Shown: one piece after another, positions 58,510 to 64,000 of the stretch
How the letters are laid out: every line of letters begins with the position of its first letter
How positions within the stretch are numbered: position 1 is the first letter of the stretch
Assembly (NCBI RefSeq): GCF_010728325.1
Contig: NZ_AP022570.1
Location: forward strand, 1,116,001 to 1,180,000
DNA from: Mycolicibacterium poriferae
GTDB taxonomy: Bacteria > Actinomycetota > Actinomycetes > Mycobacteriales > Mycobacteriaceae
Length of the DNA: 64,000 nucleotides
Direction of reading: 5' to 3'
Notes under the pieces: model-generated
Database searches by the model: none
The model's input: the letters and a program-made list of their open reading frames with translations, nothing else
Told to the model about the DNA's origin: nothing
Made by a program: the position numbers and the translations under genes

Positions 58510-59409
58510 TCACCCGGCGAGCGCGGCGGGCTCCGCGTCGCCGATGGCCCTGCTCGGGTTTCCGTGGATGTCGACGGGGACGTCACCGGCAAGGGTGACC
58601 CGATGCATCAGCCGCCGCTGCCGGTCGTAGTCGTCGACGGCGCGGTGCTGGGTGGCGCGGTTGTCCCAGATCGCCACGTCGCCGGCCTTCCAGTTCCACC
58701 GGATGGTGTTCTCCGGCAACGTGATCCGTCGCTGAACGAGATCGAGCAGGGTCCGGGAGTCCTGCGGGTCGAAACCGATCAGGTGTTGGGTGAAGTCTCC
58801 GGCGACCAGGGTCCGCTCGCCGGTCTCGGGGTGGACCCGCACGAGTGGGTGTTCGGTACGGAACTCTTTGTGCCCGAACGCTTCGCGTGCCGCGCGGAAC
58901 TTCTCGTCGGTGGTGGTGGCTGAGGTCGCGACGTAGTCGAACCGATTGCTGTGCAGGGCCCAGGTGTTCTCGGTCAGCCGTTTGAGCGGGTCCGGCAGAT
59001 CGCGGTAGGCGGCCGCGGTGGAGGCCCACATCGTCGAGCCGCCATAGGGCGGCAGGGTGACGGCCCGCAGGACCGAGATCGAGGGGTAGTCGGGAACGAA
59101 GGTGACGTCGGTGTGCCACCGGTTTGCCGAGGCGTAGTCGGAGTCGATCGGCGTGATGGCCGGAACGTCCGTCGCGGCGAATGCGGCGAGCAGGGGATGC
59201 CCGACCGGCGTGCCCATGAGTGCGGCGAAGCGGTGCTGGGCGGCGTCGTCGAGGTGGTGTTGGTTGCGGAAGAAGATCACCCCGTGTTCGAGGAGCGCGG
59301 TGCGGACCGCCGAGACGACGTCCGGGGAGAGGTCGCCGCCGAGGGAGACGTCGTCGATGCGGGCCCCGATGTTGCTGCCCAGTTTGGTGATCGACGGGGT
59401 GGCGGCCAT
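58510..59409 (-). CDS. TauD/TfdA-family Fe(II)/2-oxoglutarate dioxygenase
   Basis: 299 residues. Iron ligands His99 and Asp101 in RWHTDVTF and His255 in [10 protein letters not shown], with 2-oxoglutarate-binding Arg in [11 protein letters not shown]. Length fits the sulphonate or aryloxyacid dioxygenases; the particular substrate (taurine, alkylsulphate or other) cannot be told. It is expressed from a promoter region carrying two mirror-image operator-like sites. Confidence 0.92.
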   Translation of the reverse strand: MAATPSITKLGSNIGARIDDVSLGGDLSPDVVSAVRTALLEHGVIFFRNQHHLDDAAQHRFAALMGTPVGHPLLAAFAATDVPAITPIDSDYASANRWHTDVTFVPDYPSISVLRAVTLPPYGGSTMWASTAAAYRDLPDPLKRLTENTWALHSNRFDYVATSATTTDEKFRAAREAFGHKEFRTEHPLVRVHPETGERTLVAGDFTQHLIGFDPQDSRTLLDLVQRRITLPENTIRWNWKAGDVAIWDNRATQHRAVDDYDRQRRLMHRVTLAGDVPVDIHGNPSRAIGDAEPAALAG

Positions 59410-59430
59410 GGGCGGGGTCCTTTCCCTGAG

Positions 59431-59450
59431 GTGTAGTCATTCGACTACAC
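59431..59450. promoter_or_regulatory. Operator-like palindrome 1 upstream of the TauD gene
   Basis: GTGTAGTCATTCGACTACAC is an 8-bp perfect inverted repeat around ATTC, 21 bp upstream of the TauD-type start codon. Its core AGTCATTCGACT is the reverse complement of the core of site 2. Confidence 0.65.
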
Positions 59451-59456
59451 AACCGA

Positions 59457-59476
59457 CTGTAGTCGAATGACTGCAC
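59457..59476. promoter_or_regulatory. Operator-like palindrome 2 upstream of the TauD gene
   Basis: CTGTAGTCGAATGACTGCAC is a near-perfect dyad whose centre is 26 bp from site 1, about 2.5 helical turns. The paired, mirror-imaged sites suggest cooperative binding by a dimeric regulator. No regulator gene is adjacent in the window. Confidence 0.6.
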
Positions 59477-59595
59477 CCGCGCAACGATCCCAGGTCGCGG
59501 GCAGGCGCCGCGTCGACGCATGGTCGCGGCAACAGGCCACCTGTTGTTCACCGCGCCGTCACCGAGTGGTTCGTGAGGCTGGATAGCTTCGGCGC

Positions 59596-60453
59596 GTGAC
59601 TCTGGATACCTCTGGTTACACCGTGGTCGACGACGACGATGACGACCCGGTTCTGCTGATCCAGCCCGGCGACCAGGTGGTCGACACGTGGCGGGAGAAC
59701 TATCCGTACGACGAGCGGATGAAGCGTGCCGATTACGAGGAACAGAAGCGGCTGCTGCAGATCGAGCTGCTCAAGCTGCAGAAGTGGAGTCAGGCCAACG
59801 GGCACCGGCACGTCATCGTGTTCGAGGGTCGCGACGCCGCGGGTAAAGGCGGCACCATCAAGCGCTTCATGGAGCACTTGAACCCGCGTGGCGCGCGCAT
59901 CGTGGCGCTGGAGAAGCCGACCGAGCAGGAGCGTACGCAGTGGTATTTCCAGCGCTATGTGCGCCACCTCCCGCATGCGGGCGAGATCGTGATGTTCGAC
60001 CGGTCCTGGTACAACCGCGCAGGCGTGGAACGCGTGATGGGCTACTGCACCCCCAAGCAGCACGCCGAGTTCATCCGCCAGGTTCCCTGGTTCGAGCAGA
60101 TGCTGGTCAACGACGGCATCTTCCTGACGAAGCTGTGGTTCTCGGTGTCGCCGTCCGAACAACGCACCCGGTTCACGATCCGCCAGGTCGACCCGGTCCG
60201 GCAGTGGAAGCTGTCACCCACCGACCTGGCCTCGCTGGACAAGTGGGACGACTACACCGCGGCCAAGGAGGACATGTTCGCCTGGACCGACACCGAGACG
60301 GCGCCGTGGACCGTGGTCAAGAGCAACGACAAGAAGCGTGCCCGCGTCAACGCGATGCGTTTCGTGCTGAGTAAATTCGACTACGACAACAAAGACCATG
60401 ACGTGGTCGGCCGGCCCGACCCGCTCATCGTGGGACGCGCGCTGGGCGACTGA
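59596..60453 (+). CDS. ppk2: Polyphosphate kinase 2
   Basis: 285 residues from GTG. Walker A FEGRDAAGKGGTIK near residue 77, lid module with RPTEQE-like EKPTEQERTQWYFQRYV, and Walker B EIVMFDRSWYNRAGVERVMG near 135. Family members transfer phosphate between polyphosphate and nucleotides; this length and the DRSWYNR motif fit the one-domain class I type. N terminus has an acidic run (VVDDDDDDP). The next gene begins 24 bp downstream behind a strong ribosome site. Confidence 0.94.
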   Translation: MTLDTSGYTVVDDDDDDPVLLIQPGDQVVDTWRENYPYDERMKRADYEEQKRLLQIELLKLQKWSQANGHRHVIVFEGRDAAGKGGTIKRFMEHLNPRGARIVALEKPTEQERTQWYFQRYVRHLPHAGEIVMFDRSWYNRAGVERVMGYCTPKQHAEFIRQVPWFEQMLVNDGIFLTKLWFSVSPSEQRTRFTIRQVDPVRQWKLSPTDLASLDKWDDYTAAKEDMFAWTDTETAPWTVVKSNDKKRARVNAMRFVLSKFDYDNKDHDVVGRPDPLIVGRALGD

Positions 60454-60477
60454 CCGGCCGAGAAGGAGGACGCGTCG

Positions 60478-61320
60478 GTGCGGTTTGTGACGGCGCTGTT
60501 CTTCTGGCTGCTGACCACCGCGGCGCTGGCCGTCGCGGTGCCGGTGGTCTGGGCGCAGATGACGATCGTCAACGAGGACGGCTACGCCGCGCTGTCGGCG
60601 TCGGCGGCCGGTGACGCGCGCCTGCAGGAGGCGATGGCAGGTGAGCTGACCACCCAGCTGGTGTCGCTGGGCGACGACAACGGCTACAGCCTCAACCCCG
60701 TCCTGGTGCGTCAGGTCGCGGCGTCCTACACCGGCAACGACGGCTTCGCCGGACAGTTCGCCCAGGCGAACCGCATCGCGCATCGGTGGATGTTCACCGG
60801 CGCCGTGCCCAGCGGCAACTCGACCGACGAGTGGCTCATCGACGTCGCGCCGATGCTGTCGGATCCGTCGTTCCAGGCCACGCTGGGTTCGCTGGACCTG
60901 GAGGTCCCGCCGGCGCTGACGGTGCCGATCACCGTCGACAGCCCGGAGCTGCAGCCGGGCAAGCTGCGCTGGCTGGCGACCTGGGGTCCGTGGGCCGCCG
61001 CGGCGGTGGTGGCGGTGGTGGCGGTGTGTGCGCTGCTCACCGTCGTCGCGGCCCGCTCCCGCGGCAAGGCGCTGGCCGCGCTCGGGGTGTCGGCGCTGTT
61101 GGTGGGCGCGGCAGGCTGGGCCGGCATCGAGGTGGGCCGCGGCTACGTCGAGGACGCGCTGAACCGCACGACCGGTGACATCCGCACCGTGGCCGAGGTG
61201 ATGGTCGCTCACGCCGAGGGCAGCCTGCACCACTGGCTGAACATCACGCTGGTCGCCGGGGCGGTGCTGGTCGTCCTGGGCGCGATCGCCGCGGGCCTGG
61301 GCGGTCTGCGGCGCGACTGA
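60478..61320 (+). CDS. Conserved membrane protein of unknown function
   Basis: 280 residues from GTG 60478, with AAGGAGG 8 bases upstream. One N-terminal transmembrane helix (about 5-25), an outside domain of about 130 residues, and three helices at about 168-188, 198-215 and 250-272. I do not recognise a family. Linked to ppk2 by a 24-bp gap. Confidence 0.8.
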   Translation: MRFVTALFFWLLTTAALAVAVPVVWAQMTIVNEDGYAALSASAAGDARLQEAMAGELTTQLVSLGDDNGYSLNPVLVRQVAASYTGNDGFAGQFAQANRIAHRWMFTGAVPSGNSTDEWLIDVAPMLSDPSFQATLGSLDLEVPPALTVPITVDSPELQPGKLRWLATWGPWAAAAVVAVVAVCALLTVVAARSRGKALAALGVSALLVGAAGWAGIEVGRGYVEDALNRTTGDIRTVAEVMVAHAEGSLHHWLNITLVAGAVLVVLGAIAAGLGGLRRD

Positions 61321-61323
61321 CGG

Positions 61324-62058
61324 TCAGGAGTTGGCGGCGACGAACCGGCGCAGAAGCGGCCACCCCGCCGCGAGGTTGACCACCACGCCGCCGATCAGGT
61401 AAGGCCACCACACACCGCCGGCACACGCCACCCAGAACGCCTTGGCCGCCCAGTACGGCGGGAGCACCCCGAACGCCAGATTCCACGCCGAGTCGACGAA
61501 CCAGGGCAGGCACGGAACCCCGGCGATGAGCAGTCCGAGCAGCCGCAACATGGCGATGCCCTGCACCTTGTTGCTTGCCGCGGCGACGATCAGCAGCATC
61601 GTCACCACCGCCGACAGGCCGGCCACCATCCCGATCGGAATCAGCGGCCACACCAGCGACGACGGCACCAAGCCCGTCAACGGGATCGTCACCGCGACAT
61701 AGACGGTCGTCACGGTCACCACCGTGGCGGCGCGGTAACCGAAGAAGCTGCGCAGCGTCACCGGGGTCACCCGCAGCGCTGTCAGCGTGCCGGCGTCGAC
61801 CTCGTCGAGTACCAGGAACGCCGCCAGCCCGCCGACGACGATGATGCTGGTCAGCAGCAGCAATCCGGTGACTGCCAGCGGGTAGTAGGGCACCAGGTCG
61901 AAGTCGTAGCGCTGCGCCAGGGCGGTGGCGAGTCGCGGCACGAGCACCGCGGTGCCGACGGTCCAGATGGCCGGGGCGAGCACCAGCATCACTAACAGCG
62001 GGTCGCGGTAGGTGCCGCGCAGGTCGTTCCTGCCGAACGCGGCCCAGGCGGCGGTCAC
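61324..62058 (-). CDS. ABC-2 exporter permease (second subunit)
   Basis: 244 residues from GTG 62058, overlapping the preceding permease stop by 4 bp (GTGA). About six helices, with GTLTALRVTPVTLRSFFGYR in the first cytoplasmic coupling region. Together with the two upstream genes it forms an ATPase-permease-permease exporter. Substrate unknown. Confidence 0.87.
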   Translation of the reverse strand: MTAAWAAFGRNDLRGTYRDPLLVMLVLAPAIWTVGTAVLVPRLATALAQRYDFDLVPYYPLAVTGLLLLTSIIVVGGLAAFLVLDEVDAGTLTALRVTPVTLRSFFGYRAATVVTVTTVYVAVTIPLTGLVPSSLVWPLIPIGMVAGLSAVVTMLLIVAAASNKVQGIAMLRLLGLLIAGVPCLPWFVDSAWNLAFGVLPPYWAAKAFWVACAGGVWWPYLIGGVVVNLAAGWPLLRRFVAANS

Positions 62059-62765
62059 GCGGCACCCGACCGGGCGATGACGTAGCGGTCGAACAGGACC
62101 CGGGCCACCTGGTACAGGCCGGCCGCGCAGAGCAGCGGATACCCCAGCGCGTACGCGATCTGCCAGGGCGCCAGGCTGATCTGGTCGAACACCGCGGCGA
62201 ACAGCAACAACGGGCCCTGGGTCGGGATCAGGTAGAGCACCGGGTGCGTCCACACCCCGAGCAGGTACACCACCGGCAGCGCCAGGATCAGCAGCGGCAC
62301 CACCGTCGAGAGGAACCAGTCACTGACCGAGGCGAACGGCAGCGCGGAGATGAACCCGGACAGCAGCATCACCAGCGTGCCGAGGACGACGCCGGCGACC
62401 AGCGGTGCCGGGTGGAAGTCGGTGCCGTGCGTCGCGATCACCACCACCACCGCGACGAACAACGAAATCACGGTCAGCGCCACGAGTTTCACCGACAGGT
62501 ATTCGCCGAAGCGCAGTGGGCTGCACACCACCGCCCCGAGCGTGCGTTCCTGCTTCTCGAAGAACACCGAGCCGCCGATGAAGAAGAAGCCGATGACGGC
62601 GATGTCGCCGATCAGCACATAGGGCTCGACGATGCTGCGCAGGTGGTGCGGCATCGGCAGCAGGACCGCCAGCCACAGCAGGCCGGAGATCACCGCGGCA
62701 TGCACGAACCGTTGGCGCACCTGCAGGGTGGCTTCCAGGCGCAGGGCGCTGATCCAGCGCGTCAT
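62055..62765 (-). CDS. ABC-2 exporter permease (first subunit)
   Basis: 236 residues, about six helices. FFFIGGSVFFEKQERTLGAVVCSPLRFGEYL is the coupling-helix region of ABC-2 permeases that extrude drugs or lipids. Overlaps the ATPase gene by 4 bp and the second permease by 4 bp; probably a heterodimer partner. Confidence 0.87.
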   Translation of the reverse strand: MTRWISALRLEATLQVRQRFVHAAVISGLLWLAVLLPMPHHLRSIVEPYVLIGDIAVIGFFFIGGSVFFEKQERTLGAVVCSPLRFGEYLSVKLVALTVISLFVAVVVVIATHGTDFHPAPLVAGVVLGTLVMLLSGFISALPFASVSDWFLSTVVPLLILALPVVYLLGVWTHPVLYLIPTQGPLLLFAAVFDQISLAPWQIAYALGYPLLCAAGLYQVARVLFDRYVIARSGAA

Positions 62766-63649
62766 GCCAGGCTCCGGCCGGTGACGTCGACGAACACCTC
62801 GTCGAGGCTGGCCTCACGACTGTGGATGGTTTCCACGTGGTGGCTGCGCAGCACGGAATGGAAGTCGGCGTCGTCGGCCAATCCGTCCATCGGGAACTCC
62901 GCGGTCTGCAATGTACCCTCCGCAGCGCGGTATTCGACGCGGACGAGCCGGCGACTGCGGGCGATCTTCAGTTCTGTCGGCGCGTCGAGGGCGACGATGC
63001 GGCCGTCGACGACGAACGCCACCCGGTCGCAGAGTTCGTCGGCGGTGGCCATGTCGTGGGTGGTGAGGAATACGGTGCGACCGCGGTCTTTCAGGTCCAG
63101 GACCATGTCTTTGACTCGCCGCGCGTTGACCGGGTCCAGGCCCGAGGTCGGCTCGTCGAGGAAGATCAACTCGGGGTCGTTGAGCAGCGCCCTGGCGAAC
63201 GTCAGCCGCATCTGCATTCCCTTGGAGTACTTGCCCACCCGGGTGTCCGCCGCGTCGGCGAGGCCGACCGCCTCGAGCAGGGTCCGCGGATCCTGCGTCG
63301 CCCCGTCGTACAGCGAGGCGAAAAACTGGAGGTTCTCGGCGCCGGTCAGCTTCAGGTAATGGTTCGGCAGCTCGAACGACACCCCGATGCGTTGGTAGTA
63401 GTCGGACCCCCAGTCCAGCGGGTCGCGGCCCCAGACCAGCATTCGGCCGCCGTGGCCGCGCAGCAACCCGATCAGCAGCTTCTGCGTGGTCGACTTGCCC
63501 GCACCGCTCGGGCCGAGGAAGCCGAAGATCTCTCCCGGGGCCACGGTGAAATCCATGCCCCGCACGGCGGGTTCGGTCGTCTTGGGATAGGTGTAGGTCA
63601 GCTCGCTGACGGCGATGACGGGTTCGGTGTTCATCTCGACTCGTGTCAT
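62762..63649 (-). CDS. ABC exporter ATP-binding protein
   Basis: 295 residues. Walker A GPSGAGKST near residue 49, signature YSKGMQMRL near 141, Walker B LIFLDEPTSGLDP near 161, and switch His in TTHDMATADEL. The C-terminal ~75 residues are the extra domain common in DrrA-type ATPases. An internal ATG at 63634 could also start it. First gene of the operon; divergent from a MarR-type regulator, the likely controller. Confidence 0.93.
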   Translation of the reverse strand: MTRVEMNTEPVIAVSELTYTYPKTTEPAVRGMDFTVAPGEIFGFLGPSGAGKSTTQKLLIGLLRGHGGRMLVWGRDPLDWGSDYYQRIGVSFELPNHYLKLTGAENLQFFASLYDGATQDPRTLLEAVGLADAADTRVGKYSKGMQMRLTFARALLNDPELIFLDEPTSGLDPVNARRVKDMVLDLKDRGRTVFLTTHDMATADELCDRVAFVVDGRIVALDAPTELKIARSRRLVRVEYRAAEGTLQTAEFPMDGLADDADFHSVLRSHHVETIHSREASLDEVFVDVTGRSLA

Positions 63650-63709
63650 CCTTCGGTTGGACAGCCGGGCAGGAATTCCGACCAGACTTCCCGGAGCGCC
63701 GCGTCAGAC

Positions 63710-63749
63710 TATAGTGAATTTTCAGAAATTATTGAAGTCTTTGAAAACC
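63710..63749. promoter_or_regulatory. AT-rich divergent promoter/operator of the ABC exporter and MarR genes
   Basis: A TATAGT box (63710-63715) is followed by TTCAGAAATTATTGAA (63721-63736), a TTCA/TGAA dyad, and an outer TTTTCA (63719-63724) / TGAAAA (63742-63747) pair. It is far more AT-rich than its surroundings and lies between the two divergent starts, as expected for a MarR-family operator. Confidence 0.5.
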
Positions 63750-63763
63750 GAGGAGGTCGGTTG

Positions 63764-64000
63764 GTGACGCCCGCGCCGAGACTGCACGAGGCCGCGGAGC
63801 GGCTCGCCCTCGTCCTCTCGGGTCAAGGTCTGCAACGCATGACCGCCCGGGTGCTGACCGCGCTGTTGTTCTCCGAGAAGTCCAGCGTGACGATGTCCGA
63901 GTTGGCCGACGAACTCCAGGCCAGCGCAGGCTCGATATCCGGTGCACTGAAGAATCTGACGTCGGTCGGGCTCGTCGAGCGGGTGCCCGCACCGGCCAGC
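63764..64000 (+). CDS. MarR/GbsR-type transcriptional regulator (3' end outside window)
   Basis: 79 residues are visible from GTG 63764, preceded by AGGAGG at 63751. The chain has a winged-helix with MSELADELQASAGSISGALKNLTSVGLVERV, the GbsR/MarR recognition-helix pattern. The gene runs off the right edge. Divergent from the ABC exporter operon, so it probably represses it. Confidence 0.88.
   Translation, partial: MTPAPRLHEAAERLALVLSGQGLQRMTARVLTALLFSEKSSVTMSELADELQASAGSISGALKNLTSVGLVERVPAPAS

Overview
The window is a 64 kb, high-GC, densely coded stretch of an actinobacterial chromosome, almost certainly a Mycobacterium/Mycolicibacterium. Many start codons are GTG, genes often overlap by 4 bp (ATGA/GTGA), and a recognisable gene order matches, from memory, the M. 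tuberculosis segment lpqL (Rv0418) to groEL2 (Rv0440). That backbone is lpqL; an alpha/beta hydrolase-thiD-thiC; xthA-GNAT-def; a DUF3263 gene, a LytR_C protein, sodC, a YbdK-type ligase and a LON-domain protein; an AAA ATPase-pssA-psd-moeA-SDR; and groEL2. It is interrupted by blocks that look lineage-specific.

Layout. 1-5191: end of an ABC exporter, an alpha/beta hydrolase and two tandem M28 lipoprotein peptidases. 5145-10672: uracil/xanthine and amino-acid permeases, a fused double-TetR regulator with a perfect palindrome in its 23-bp divergent gap, a DoxX-like protein and a Baeyer-Villiger-type monooxygenase. 10703-13840: hydrolase, thiD and thiC behind a TPP riboswitch. 13905-18211: MFS exporter, a small cysteine-containing protein, a frameshifted DUF222/HNH (13E12-type) gene whose start codon lies inside an SOS-box-like site, and a repeat-bearing non-coding stretch. 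18212-23946: conserved backbone.

23954-33800 is a cation/proton homeostasis block: a methyltransferase, a complete Mrp Na+/H+ antiporter operon (mnhA/B fused, then C, D, E, F, G, all junctions overlapping by 4 bp), a TrkA-like RCK protein upstream of it, and a divergent CPA1-type antiporter with its own RCK_C domain. 33806-39733 is the AAA ATPase-phosphatidylserine synthase-decarboxylase-moeA-SDR cluster. 39754-47562 holds a pair of bacterial PH-domain membrane proteins, a HAD phosphatase, an SRPBCC protein, a repeat lipoprotein, an SF2 helicase, a cupin, a second copy of the SDR and a TetR regulator. groEL2 follows, with two CIRCE elements and a clear terminator.

49427-52360: a 30-bp-period repeat, an IS1182-like element with a frameshifted transposase, and an AbiEi/DUF559-like protein. 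52458-64000: mixed metabolic genes (PPOX-type protein, SDR, N-acyl-D-amino-acid deacylase family, VOC, DinB, PAP2, aldehyde dehydrogenase, TauD-type dioxygenase with paired operators, PPK2), then a three-gene ABC exporter divergent from a MarR-type regulator cut by the window end. I found no tRNA, rRNA or CRISPR array. No single locus is clearly a new system. The best leads are the SOS-box/DUF222 locus with its repeats, the cation block, and the paired operators at the double-TetR and TauD loci.
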